Source: an uncultured Prevotella sp.
GTDB taxonomy: Bacteria > Bacteroidota > Bacteroidia > Bacteroidales > Bacteroidaceae
Direction: 5' to 3'
DNA: 58,133 bases
Assembly (NCBI GenBank): GCA_900316565.1
Contig: ONDK01000008.1
Span: 1 to 58,133 of the forward strand
A model generated the notes under the pieces. It searched no databases and was not told the origin of the DNA. It saw only the letters and a program-made list of their open reading frames with translations. Shown here in pieces: positions 15,265 through 24,400 of the stretch (positions are counted from its first letter, which is position 1; each line of letters begins with the position of its first letter). The translations under genes and the position numbers were made by a program.

Positions 15265-15798
15265 TTACCACCTTATCACCCTGCCGGGCTTGATGCGCTT
15301 GTCGCCGCGCTCCTTCTTTGGCATGCCAAGGATGCAGCAGCCCACTCCCTCGTAGTCTTGAAGGCCCAGCTCATGGAGAATATGCTGCCCTTCCGGTAAC
15401 TCCATCATCTCCTTGCAACGGTTTATCCAGCAGGAACCGACGCCAAGAGCATAGGCGGCGTCCTGCATGGCACCTATGACCAGTGAGCCGTCTTTAACCT
15501 CGTTGAGACTCTTGGAGTCGCTGTTGTAGTCGGCGACCTTGGGAACAAGAACGAGGCAGACTGTCGGCGCGCCGTAGAAAGGGTCTGTCTTGCTGTTCCA
15601 TATTCTGTTGTTAAGGTCGGAGAGCAGTCTGACCTTCTCTGGGTCCTGTACCACTACAATCTTTGAGGCCTGCTCGTTGCATCCGCTTGGCGCGTTAAGA
15701 CCACAGTCGATGATAGTTTTCAGGGCTTCGTCCGAAACCTGCTCTTCTGTAAAGGAACGGCAGCTGCGCCGTTCCAACAGCATTTGTATTGCATCCAT
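15265..15798 (-). CDS. Nitroreductase-family flavoprotein
   Basis: FMN-dependent oxidoreductase of 177 aa from the ATG at 15798 (MDAIQMLLERRSCRSF). The RRSxRxF phosphate-binding motif and NAPSGCNEQ are typical of the family, and the C-terminal GMPKKERGDKRIKP-R fits the FMN-site closing segment. A longer frame runs back to 15852, but those codons overlap the terminator hairpin of the preceding gene, so the later ATG is preferred. The natural electron acceptor is unknown. Confidence 0.85.
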   Translation of the reverse strand: MDAIQMLLERRSCRSFTEEQVSDEALKTIIDCGLNAPSGCNEQASKIVVVQDPEKVRLLSDLNNRIWNSKTDPFYGAPTVCLVLVPKVADYNSDSKSLNEVKDGSLVIGAMQDAAYALGVGSCWINRCKEMMELPEGQHILHELGLQDYEGVGCCILGMPKKERGDKRIKPGRVIRW

Positions 15799-15812
15799 AG
15801 TTTTTCGCGAAT

Positions 15813-15850
15813 TAAAAAACCGCAACCGGCAGGTACAGCCAGTTGCGGTC
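15813..15850 (-). terminator. Terminator of the small coiled-coil gene
   Basis: Reading leftward, CCGCAACTGGC (15838-15848) pairs with GCCGGTTGCGG (15820-15830, one mismatch) and is followed by a T-run (15813-15819). It separates the small gene from the nitroreductase gene. Confidence 0.8.
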
Positions 15851-15861
15851 ATAGATATTTA

Positions 15862-16044
15862 TTACTTAAGATTTGCTTCTATTTCATCGAAGCGCTTGCG
15901 GAGAATGTTTATCTCGTCGATGATGGTCTTGGCTGAGAACTCCTTAAGGTCGCCATTCTCAAAGCGCATGTTGCGCAGCTTTTCCAGAGATGTATGAAGG
16001 GCCTCGCGGAGAGACTCCAGTTGAAGTAATGTGTCTTTGTCCAT
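15862..16044 (-). CDS. Small coiled-coil protein, unknown function
   Basis: A 60-aa acidic protein. Nearly the whole sequence is amphipathic helix with Leu/Ile at heptad spacing (LLQLESLREALHTSLEKL and IIDEINILRKRFDEIEANL). No signal peptide or membrane segment. It has its own promoter box (16131-16138) and terminator (15813-15850), which supports a real gene. I do not recognise the family; a small cytoplasmic adaptor or oligomerising protein is plausible. Confidence 0.65.
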   Translation of the reverse strand: MDKDTLLQLESLREALHTSLEKLRNMRFENGDLKEFSAKTIIDEINILRKRFDEIEANLK

Positions 16045-16130
16045 AATTATTATCCTTTGTTTTTATAGTTGATTTTCAAGAGCGTTAGTCTGAAATGCAG
16101 GTACGTTCAATATAATTTACTTGTACGTTG

Positions 16131-16138
16131 CAAAGTTA
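16131..16138 (-). promoter_or_regulatory. -7 box of the small coiled-coil gene
   Basis: Minus strand TAACTTTG, about 85 nt before the ATG. A possible TTG lies only 16 nt further upstream, so the -33 match is weak. Confidence 0.5.
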
Positions 16139-16199
16139 CGCTTTTTTTTCTGTACAACGAAAAGAAAGAATGATAATTAACAAAAATGTAGACACCGCC

Positions 16200-17165
16200 C
16201 TATTCGCTTTTCATCGTGATGATGTTTCCTCCCTGATCGTAATAGAGTGGCATTACCTTCAGACTTCTGAGCCACGTTATATCGTTCGACGGCACACAGT
16301 CGTGATGGAATAGATACCACTGACCTTGATATTCTACTATAGAATGGTGCGTTGTCCATCCGACGACGGGCTCCAGAATTACGCCTTTGTAGGTAAAAGG
16401 ACCATAGGGGTTGTCGCCGACGGCATAGCAGAGCAGATGGCTGTCTCCGGTGGAATAGCTAAAGTAGTACCGCCCTTTGTATTTGTGCATCCAGCTGGCC
16501 TCAAAGAAGCGGTGAGGATTATCGGCAGTGAGCTTCTTTCCATTCTCATCAATAATGATTACTGGCTTGGGCTCCTCGGCGAACTGGAGACAGTCATCGG
16601 TGAGCATGGCTACTCGGCTTGGCAAAGGGTCCTCGCTGCCAGTGGGGAGGTATTCGTTTTTCAGTGCCTTGTTGTCTTTGTACCTTTGCAGTTGTCCTCC
16701 CCAGATGCCACCAAAGTAGACATAAATCTTACCGTCATCATCCTTGAAGACACACGGATCTATGGAATAAGAACCGCGGATGGGGTCTGGCTCTGCTTTG
16801 AAAGGCCCTTCGGGGCTGTCGGCGATGGCCACTCCTAAGTGGAAGACGTCGTTCTTGTCTTTGCAGGAAAAGATGAGATAGTACTTCCCGTTATTCTCTA
16901 TCACATCATTGTCCCACATCTGCCGTCCTGCCCATGGAATATCTTTGAGGTCGAGGATTACTCCATGGTCGGTTACCTCTCCGTTCATCGGGTCACCGTC
17001 TATGGAGAGGACGTGGTAGTCTTTCATCTCAAAATGACCGCCGTCGTCGTCGAATGCGGCGCCGGAGTCCCAGTCGTGTGAAGGATAAACGTAAATTTTG
17101 CCGTTGAAGACTTTTGCCGCTGGGTCGGCCATGTAGTCCTGTGGAAATAAATATCTTGTTTTCAT
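16200..17165 (-). CDS. GH43 glycoside hydrolase (beta-xylosidase/arabinofuranosidase type), cytoplasmic
   Basis: A 321-aa five-bladed beta-propeller hydrolase. The three carboxylates of the family are visible: D14 (MADPAAKVF, general base), D136 (SIDPCVF, pKa modulator) and E222 (FFEASWM, general acid). The ADP-FEASW signatures fit GH43 subfamily 1, which contains beta-xylosidases and arabinofuranosidases. There is no signal peptide, so it should act in the cytoplasm on xylo-oligosaccharides brought in by the neighbouring symporter. It is the last gene of the left arm of the xylan locus, 112 nt after GH10. Which pentose it releases is undecided from sequence. Confidence 0.88.
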   Translation of the reverse strand: MKTRYLFPQDYMADPAAKVFNGKIYVYPSHDWDSGAAFDDDGGHFEMKDYHVLSIDGDPMNGEVTDHGVILDLKDIPWAGRQMWDNDVIENNGKYYLIFSCKDKNDVFHLGVAIADSPEGPFKAEPDPIRGSYSIDPCVFKDDDGKIYVYFGGIWGGQLQRYKDNKALKNEYLPTGSEDPLPSRVAMLTDDCLQFAEEPKPVIIIDENGKKLTADNPHRFFEASWMHKYKGRYYFSYSTGDSHLLCYAVGDNPYGPFTYKGVILEPVVGWTTHHSIVEYQGQWYLFHHDCVPSNDITWLRSLKVMPLYYDQGGNIITMKSE

Positions 17166-17277
17166 AGATGTTGAATGTGCTCGGTCTGTTCCTTTGATGT
17201 GTCCAGACTGAGGTGAAATGATTGGTTGTGAAATTTGGATTCTGTGATAAATGATTTATGAGAGAGGCTTGGAGCCT

Positions 17278-18414
17278 TTATTTCGGAGGCTCCGTGGAGG
17301 TCGTGAACATCCTGATAATGTCTGCGACGACTGTTTTGGCGCGGTAATGACGGTCGAAGAGAAGACTGTAGTTGGTGCGTCCCTTTATGGGCCAGTCGTT
17401 GAGCCAGCTGCTGTTGTCGGTGATACCCCATGTGCATACACGGTCTATGTGGTCGCGGTATTTATAGTAAAGACTGAAGAAGGCGAGATAGCGCTCGCGG
17501 AACAGTTGCTCGGCCTCCTTGCTCAATCCTCTCACGTAAGGGTTCATGGTAGGGTCGTTGGCGTATTTCTGACCTATCTCTGCACCTCCGCCGAAGCTCT
17601 TCGGGTTTGGAAGCATGTTCATGTCGAGTTCTGAGATATTGATTTTCACTCCCGCCGCGATGAGAGCTTTCATTGTGTTCTCATATTCCGTGAGGTCTGG
17701 ATAGTTGTATCCGTTGTGGCTCTGCATGCCGACGGCATCGATGCGGCAGCCTGCAGCGCGCAGGTCTCCGATGAGTTTGACGACGGCATCTCTCTTTCCA
17801 GGTTTATTCATGGAGTAGTCGTTGTAATAGAGCTCTGCGTCAGGGTCTGCCTCATGTGCGAACTGAAAAGCCAGTTTTATGTAGTCGGGGCCAATGGCAC
17901 GGTACCATGGACTTTGCCTGTAGCTTCCGTCGTCGAGAAAGCATTCGTTGGCAACATCCCATCCATAGACTTTTCCCTTGTAACGCCCTACGACAGTATG
18001 TATGTAATCACGCATCCTCTTAATCATCTCCTCGCGATTGGGCAGCTCGCCATACTTGTTCTTGAACATCCAAGGAGCGGTCTGACTGTGCCATACAAGG
18101 ACATGCCCTATGACCTTCATGCCGTTGTCGAGACCGAACTGTACCAGCTTGTCGGCATCATCCATGTGGAAGACACCTTCCTCAGGCTCTATGCTCTCCG
18201 GTTTCATACAGTTCTCCGCTACTATGGAGTTGAAGTTCGTCTTGGCAATGTCTACAGATTTCGGGTCGTTGCCGTTTATCTGGTCTGTGTTCATTGCGCA
18301 GCCGACAAGGAAATATTTTCCGAGTGCGTCCTTAAGGCCCACTTTTTGCTTTCCTGAAGCCGTCATAGGCGTAAGGAGTATAACGGCTATTGCTAAACTT
18401 ATCAGTCTTTTCAT
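17278..18414 (-). CDS. GH10 endo-beta-1,4-xylanase, periplasmic
   Basis: A 378-aa single-domain xylanase with a signal peptide (MKRLISLAIAVILLTPMTASG). The acid/base is E157 in WDVANECF and the nucleophile E262 in ISELDMN; WHSQTAPWM supplies the substrate-binding His/Trp. There is no lipobox, so it is probably periplasmic, in contrast to the surface GH10 at 35744-38167. The start at 18414 was chosen because it begins the signal peptide; a longer frame runs into the upstream gene. It lies 19 nt after the symporter gene. Confidence 0.95.
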   Translation of the reverse strand: MKRLISLAIAVILLTPMTASGKQKVGLKDALGKYFLVGCAMNTDQINGNDPKSVDIAKTNFNSIVAENCMKPESIEPEEGVFHMDDADKLVQFGLDNGMKVIGHVLVWHSQTAPWMFKNKYGELPNREEMIKRMRDYIHTVVGRYKGKVYGWDVANECFLDDGSYRQSPWYRAIGPDYIKLAFQFAHEADPDAELYYNDYSMNKPGKRDAVVKLIGDLRAAGCRIDAVGMQSHNGYNYPDLTEYENTMKALIAAGVKINISELDMNMLPNPKSFGGGAEIGQKYANDPTMNPYVRGLSKEAEQLFRERYLAFFSLYYKYRDHIDRVCTWGITDNSSWLNDWPIKGRTNYSLLFDRHYRAKTVVADIIRMFTTSTEPPK

Positions 18415-18433
18415 ATCTGTTCTTTGGTTTTTA

Positions 18434-19837
18434 TTATTTCTCTCTAGCCTCAATCTTCTTGTTGATGTCGTCGATGATATCATCTGTGAGTTCATATTTT
18501 GAGATGATAAACATGGCAAGGACGAGCAGTATTGCCGGGATAACGCATACCAGCCAGAGTATGCCCTGCTGGGCAAGGACGGTCTGTTCGACGGCGTTGT
18601 CCTTGTCGAAACCGACAAAGCTGAGTACGAGTCCGGGGACGACTCCGCCAAGAGCCATGCCGGCTTTGTAGAAGATACCCGTCAGTGCGTTCACAATTCC
18701 GGATATGCGTCGTCCTGTTGTGTACTCTGCATAGGAAATAACTTCAGGGACCAGAGCCCACATGTAGCCTGTGGCGACGATAACGCCTGTCGACTTAATG
18801 AATTGTGCCACGTAGACGAGCCACAGCAGTGAGCGGAGAGCGGGGATGATGGAGATAACGTAGAGTATTGCCATGCCGATAATGGCTGTTGTAAGAAATA
18901 CGTAGAACATCTGTTTCTTTCCTATGGCACGCTTTATAGCCGGCACAAGGGGCATAAAGATAAATGACGGTATGGAACCGAGACCCATGAAGATTGCCAT
19001 ATCCGTGGAGGTTCCATGAACATTATATATCATGTAGTAGCTTCCTGCGGAGTTTCCGACGGCCATCATGGCGAACGCTGTTATAAAGAAAAATGCCAAC
19101 ACGCGCAGAGGACGGTTGCGGAGGAACTCCTGCCAGAGGTCGCTTATCTTGACATTGGCGGTCTCTTTCTTATTCATGACAACGCGCTCCTTTGTCTGTG
19201 AGAAGCAGAAGACTAGCAGCAACAGGCCTGCTATGGCGTAGATGACCATAGTTATGAACCATGCGCCGGCATCCTGACGCGTATTCATCTTTCCGTCGGG
19301 TGACAGGATTGCAACGAGAATGGGAATTCCAAGTGATACGGCCAGTCCTCCGCAGTTAGCCATGAACATACGTACCGACGTGAGGATGGTTATCTCGTTG
19401 GTGTCTCTTGTCAGGCTGGAGTTGAGGGCACCATAGGGGACGTTTACCAGGGTGTAGCACATTGACATTCCTACGTAGGTTATATATGCGTAGAGCAAGG
19501 AGCCGGAGAAGCCGTCCCAGAAGCAGAGAATGGCAAATCCCGACAGTGGTATACCTCCAAGGATAAGATAGGACCGGTACTTTCCCCATGGCATGTCATG
19601 TTTGTCCACAAAAGTGCCGACGAGTGGGTCCCACAGTACGTCTACTAAACGTACGATAAGAAACATGAATGCTGCTGCCTTCGGGTCTATTCCGAAGACA
19701 TTGGTGTAGAACAGCAGAAGGTACATGCCTATGGTCTGGTAGATAAGGTTTTGTGCCAGGTCTCCTGAACCGAAGCCGATGCGTTGCACCCAATTGAGGT
19801 GATAGAACCCTTTTGATACGTTTTCGTTGTTTGCCAT
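18434..19837 (-). CDS. GPH-family sugar:cation symporter (MFS)
   Basis: 467 aa with about 12 hydrophobic helices. The N-terminal GSGDLAQNLIYQTIGMYLLLF and VDVLWDPLVGTFVDKHDMPWGKYR stretches are typical of the glycoside-pentoside-hexuronide:cation symporters (XylP/XynB-type). It probably imports xylose oligomers or xylosides across the inner membrane. Its position directly before GH10 and GH43, and 98 nt after the esterase gene, points to one operon. No consensus promoter lies in the 98-nt gap. Confidence 0.9.
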   Translation of the reverse strand: MANNENVSKGFYHLNWVQRIGFGSGDLAQNLIYQTIGMYLLLFYTNVFGIDPKAAAFMFLIVRLVDVLWDPLVGTFVDKHDMPWGKYRSYLILGGIPLSGFAILCFWDGFSGSLLYAYITYVGMSMCYTLVNVPYGALNSSLTRDTNEITILTSVRMFMANCGGLAVSLGIPILVAILSPDGKMNTRQDAGAWFITMVIYAIAGLLLLVFCFSQTKERVVMNKKETANVKISDLWQEFLRNRPLRVLAFFFITAFAMMAVGNSAGSYYMIYNVHGTSTDMAIFMGLGSIPSFIFMPLVPAIKRAIGKKQMFYVFLTTAIIGMAILYVISIIPALRSLLWLVYVAQFIKSTGVIVATGYMWALVPEVISYAEYTTGRRISGIVNALTGIFYKAGMALGGVVPGLVLSFVGFDKDNAVEQTVLAQQGILWLVCVIPAILLVLAMFIISKYELTDDIIDDINKKIEAREK

Positions 19838-19935
19838 GTCTATTGTTTTGCGGTGCTGAAGTCTTCCCGCCTTGCCAGCACCAGGATTGTTATTATGTTT
19901 CAGTAAGTATTCCTTGCTTTGTGTAAGTGTCGACT

Positions 19936-21234
19936 TTAGTGCATCGATGGAGCTTGACCGATGTCGTTGGCGATAATTCTTGCGGCGTATCTTCCCATAG
20001 CCTCATATCCATCTGGGTTTAGATGTAACCAGTCTTCCGAGTATTCGGCTTTGAGTTTTTCCTCGTCTTGCGGGTCGCGGACCAGTCTGTCGAAGTCTAT
20101 GATGCATTCGAAGCCCTCGCCTTTCCTTATCCATCTGTTCACCTCCTGTCTTGTCTGTTCGTGCGAAGGAGAGTACCACCCGTTGCCTTTGGTAGGCGTT
20201 ATAGTGGCAATGAACACCTTTATTCCCTTTGAATGTGCATATGAGATAATCTCCTTGTATGCTTCTGTCAGCTTGTGAGCAAGGACCGCGGGATCGGAGT
20301 TGCTTGTCCCAATGTCGTTGGTGCCCTCATATATAATAATGTGTGTTATTCCGGAATGGAACTCCAGTTCATCGCGGTATCTTTTTAATAGAGGCTCACT
20401 GATTCCCCCATCTATGACGCAGTTGCCTCCTATTCCTAAGTTCACAATCCCACATCCTTCTGGCACGGCCTTCTCTCCGACTGCCGTTGAGATATTCCTT
20501 ATATCCATTCGACCGAGTTCCGTCCCCATGTAATCCGTCCATCTGTTCTGTGCGTTTGTTGTTGTCCCGCGTCCGTCTGTAATGCTGTTGCCGAGGATGG
20601 CTACTACCGGCCCACTCTTCTTTACGTCCAGCGAAAGAATGTTGTACCAATGCTCCAGTCTCTCAATGACCTTTAAGGAGTCCTCCGGTCCCACTGCTCC
20701 GTCAGCGATATAAGACGTTGTGCGGGAGCCTCTGTGCGAGGTGGCATGCTGGGGGACAGACTGCCCATAACAGATGGTTATCGCTATGTCCCTGTAAGGC
20801 CTTACAGAGAAAGACAGCTGGTCGGAGCTTATGTTTGCATTAGGCGCTATCGTCACCGACCTTCGGCCGTTGAAGGTGAGATATCTGGATGTCTCATTGA
20901 CTATCCAAGGCGTAGAACCGTTCACGGAGATAATTCTTCCGTTGCTTTTGTCTCTCACCAGTGTGTCGACAGACCATGAGACATATACTGACTTTATCTC
21001 TACGGGCTCGTTGCTGTGGAAGTTTGATAGCGCGAGGCGTATGGTATCTCCTCCAACCGAAGGCCGTATCACTTGTCGGATCGTTTTTCCCGATAGTGAA
21101 ACTTTTGGCATATCACCTTCGGAAGTGTATTCAGGTGAGGTGCCCCACGTGGACATCCAACCTGCACCGTGCCCTGTCTGGGCCGCAGTCGTCAGCCATA
21201 GCATCATACATATATAAAGGATGTATTGTCTCAT
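19936..21234 (-). CDS. Secreted SGNH/GDSL esterase, probable xylan esterase
   Basis: A 432-aa protein with a signal peptide (MRQYILYICMMLWLTTAAQ). Residues of about 25-200 form an N-terminal beta-rich domain, followed by an SGNH hydrolase domain: block I is GNSITDG with catalytic S217, the GTND motif is EGTNDIGTS, and the catalytic dyad D401/H404 is in SEDWLHLNPDG. In a xylan locus the likely substrate is an acetyl (or feruloyl) ester on xylan. The closest analogue I recall is XynE-like esterases of rumen Prevotella. It is the first gene of the left arm. Confidence 0.85.
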   Translation of the reverse strand: MRQYILYICMMLWLTTAAQTGHGAGWMSTWGTSPEYTSEGDMPKVSLSGKTIRQVIRPSVGGDTIRLALSNFHSNEPVEIKSVYVSWSVDTLVRDKSNGRIISVNGSTPWIVNETSRYLTFNGRRSVTIAPNANISSDQLSFSVRPYRDIAITICYGQSVPQHATSHRGSRTTSYIADGAVGPEDSLKVIERLEHWYNILSLDVKKSGPVVAILGNSITDGRGTTTNAQNRWTDYMGTELGRMDIRNISTAVGEKAVPEGCGIVNLGIGGNCVIDGGISEPLLKRYRDELEFHSGITHIIIYEGTNDIGTSNSDPAVLAHKLTEAYKEIISYAHSKGIKVFIATITPTKGNGWYSPSHEQTRQEVNRWIRKGEGFECIIDFDRLVRDPQDEEKLKAEYSEDWLHLNPDGYEAMGRYAARIIANDIGQAPSMH

Positions 21235-21269
21235 GAAAGCTTAAGTCTTTAGTTGCTATTGTTTGATTG

Positions 21270-21277
21270 CAAAGATA
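21270..21277 (-). promoter_or_regulatory. -7 box of the left xylan-locus operon
   Basis: Minus strand TATCTTTG (TAnnTTTG). There is no TTTG at the -33 position, which suits a promoter that needs an activator. A TTGCAA site lies centred about 36 nt upstream (21307-21317). Confidence 0.65.
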
Positions 21278-21306
21278 GTAAAAAGTAGTTGTATAACTAA
21301 CGTCAA

Positions 21307-21317
21307 ATCGTTGCAAT
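21307..21317. promoter_or_regulatory. Candidate HTCS operator, left arm
   Basis: ATCGTTGCAAT on the plus strand. The same 10-mer ATCGTTGCAA occurs upstream of susC (29036-29045). The TTGCAA centre is 36.5 nt from the first base of the -7 box here and 35.5 nt in the susC promoter. The role as binding site is inferred. Confidence 0.45.
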
Positions 21318-21382
21318 GATGTTTCTATTTGTTTCATCATAAAGAAAGCATGTCATTTCTATTTGTTTTCTATCAATTATAT

Positions 21383-21413
21383 TTTGAATATAAAAAAAAT
21401 AAAACTAATTTTG
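21383..21413 (+). promoter_or_regulatory. Constitutive-type promoter of the HTCS gene
   Basis: TTTG (21383-21386) and TAATTTTG (21406-21413), 19 nt apart. Only 14 nt lie between the box and the ATG. Unlike the two structural arms, this promoter has a full -33 element. Confidence 0.75.
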
Positions 21414-21427
21414 TGCATCGAATAACT

Positions 21428-24400
21428 ATGAACCATAGAAAGATATTTCTCTTCTTACCGCTTCTTGCAGTTTTATCACTGCTTGCTTACGCCGGTATAG
21501 GGCATCTTTTCACTTCTGGAAAGTTGTCCAGCTCTCTTATCAACTGTGTTGTCCAGGACCGTTATGGCTATATCTGGGTTGGAACGGAGTATGGCCTGAA
21601 CAAGTTTGACGGTTATCATTTCACCACTTATCTTCATGATGACAACGACAGCACCTCCATTACCGACAACACCATAACAGATTTTCTCGTCGACAGCCGC
21701 GGCCGTCTTTGGATAGGCAGTGCCAAGGGTCTGATGCGTTACGATTACGGGAACAACAACTTCGTTCGTTATCCAGTGCCAGGAGGACGCCGCATGCGTA
21801 TCTATTCAATCATTGAGAGCCGTTCCGGTGAGATCCTTGTGGGTTCAGCCGGTTTCGGTCTTTATTCCATTGGGAAGGACGCGCAGAAGATGGTATATGA
21901 AAAGCAATATTCGCGCCGCGACTCCGACAATTTCTTCACACATATATATGAAGACCGCCGTGGAGACCTCTGGCAGAGCAGTCATGAGAGTGTCTTCACC
22001 TGCTATCGCCATCAGCGTGGAAAGGTGGTACCGTTTGATTTCCATTCTCCAGTTGGTGCGCCGGTAGATTTCCGACAGACCGATGCCAGTCATCTGCTTA
22101 TCGTCTGTATGGGAGGCGTCCTTACCTACGACTATTCCACGGGGCAGGTCTCCGATGCAGGTTATGACCTTGGTCCTTACCGCGACAAGGTAACCATCAA
22201 CACCGCCTCAATGGACCATTCCGGGAACCTCTATCTTGGTACTTCTGAGTGCGGTGTCCTCGTAGCCCAACGCGGCAGCAAGACATTTAAACCTTATCAG
22301 CAGCCCGCTTCATCACATTTCGACCTCTCAGCCTCCTATGTCCGGGACATCATGGAGGACAAAGACCATAATCTGTGGATAGGCTGTTACCGTAAGGGCC
22401 TTTACCTAATTAATGATGAACGCGTGGCATTCACCAGTTGGACATTCTCAGATCAGGACTATTCCATCGGCAGTAGTGTGTCCTCGCTCGCTTTGGGAGA
22501 CAAAGGAACCACATGGTGTACTGTTCAGAACAGTGGTGTCTTTCAGTTCGATGCCAACGGAAAGATTCTAAGTCATCCCAACTCTCCTTCCGGCACCAGC
22601 CTTATCTACCGTGATCGTCAAGGACATTACTGGGCCGGCACAGGCAATGGTCTCTTTAGTTATAATCCCTCGACAGGCGCTTACGAGAAAAAGGTAGGTT
22701 ACTCTGGTGACGGGACATATTGCATCGCCGACAACGGTTCGGGTGTGCTGTATATATCCGTTTACAGCAAAGGTCTTTACACCTATGATGTGGCAACAGG
22801 GGCTGTACACAGGTACAGTATGACCGACTCGGGAACTCGCGGGCGCCTCTGTAATGACTGGATACGCTCCATGATAATCGACCATAAAGGTCTTCTGTGG
22901 ATAGGAACGTCTAATGGTGTGTCGTGTATGGATACCAGGACATGCAGCTTCCGACCATTCAAATGGGACTATCAGTTGTATAATATCCAGGCCAACCATC
23001 TCTGTGAGGACAGCTTGGGAAACATTATCATAGGAACTGACGATGGACTGTACCTGTATAATCGTAAGACCGGCGCCACTTATCCGTTTCCTAACTCCGA
23101 TGTATTGAAAGGAAAGCAGGTCAACGGCATCGTTGCCGATGAAACTGGTGATGTGTGGGTCAGCACAACACATGGAATCTGGCAGTACGACCATCGGAAC
23201 CATCGTTTTATAGGGCACGTTAGCGGCAATGGACTAGTTACCAGTGAGTATGCTCAAGGCTCAGTCCTCCACTATCCTGATGGTAGGATAGCCTTTGGTA
23301 CAGGTGAGGGCATCACCAGCTTCTATCCCGATGTGGTGAGAAGCAGCCGTCCCAGCATGGGAGAAGTGCACCTTACAAACTTTCTCGTTGACGGAAAGTC
23401 TCTCAATAGTCTGACGGATGAATTCTCCGTTCCATATTCCGAGAACACGTTTACCTTGGAGTTCTCCCTTCTGAACTATAAGAATACCGACAACATTATC
23501 TTTGCCTACCGTATCAACGGTAGCGACTGGGCTTTTACCAATGAGGGCATCAACTCCATACCGTTTACGAAGCTGGAGCCGGGGAAATACGTTATTGATG
23601 TTCGCGCCTACGAGAATGGTATGCTCTCAGGACGTACCAAGACCATAACCGTTACCGTGCGCCATCCGTGGTACAGTTCCACTTTCGCCATCTTCCTATA
23701 CATTATTATTATATGCAGCCTCTGTTATTTCTTCTTCCGCAGCTACCTCAGACGTAAGAGAACGGAGTTGGAGGAATCGAAGATGCGTTTCCTCATCGAC
23801 GCCACACACGATATCAAGTCGCCTCTGACGCTTATCATGGGTCCGTTGAAGAAGTTGAAAGAGAATATTCCGCAGAATGAGGAGAACCAAAGAAATATAC
23901 AGACCATAGAGCGCAACGCCCATCGGCTGCTCATCCTTGTCAACCAGATTCTCGACCAACGGAAGATAGACAAGAATCAGATGCACCTTCACTGCCGAGA
24001 GACAGAGATGGTGGGCTTCGTGAAGAATATCTGCAACCTCTACAGCTCTGCTGCGGAGGACAGGGACATAAAACTCAACTTCGTTCCCAGCGTCAGTGAG
24101 GTCCGGGCGTGGGTTGATACGACCAACTTCGACAAGGTTGTTTCCAATCTTTTGTCTAACGCCATCAAGTATACGTTCAATGACGGAACAGTAGATGTTA
24201 TCGTTGACAGCGACGGCAATAACTTCCGTTTGGAAGTTATGGACACTGGCATCGGCCTGAAGAAAATGGACACGGAGCGCATCTTTGAGCGCTTCTATCG
24301 TGGACAAGGTACTGAGGGCGTCCACATTGAAGGTACTGGCATAGGACTCAATCTCTGCCGTAACATCGTAAAGATGCATGGAGGTCGTATCAGTGCCGAG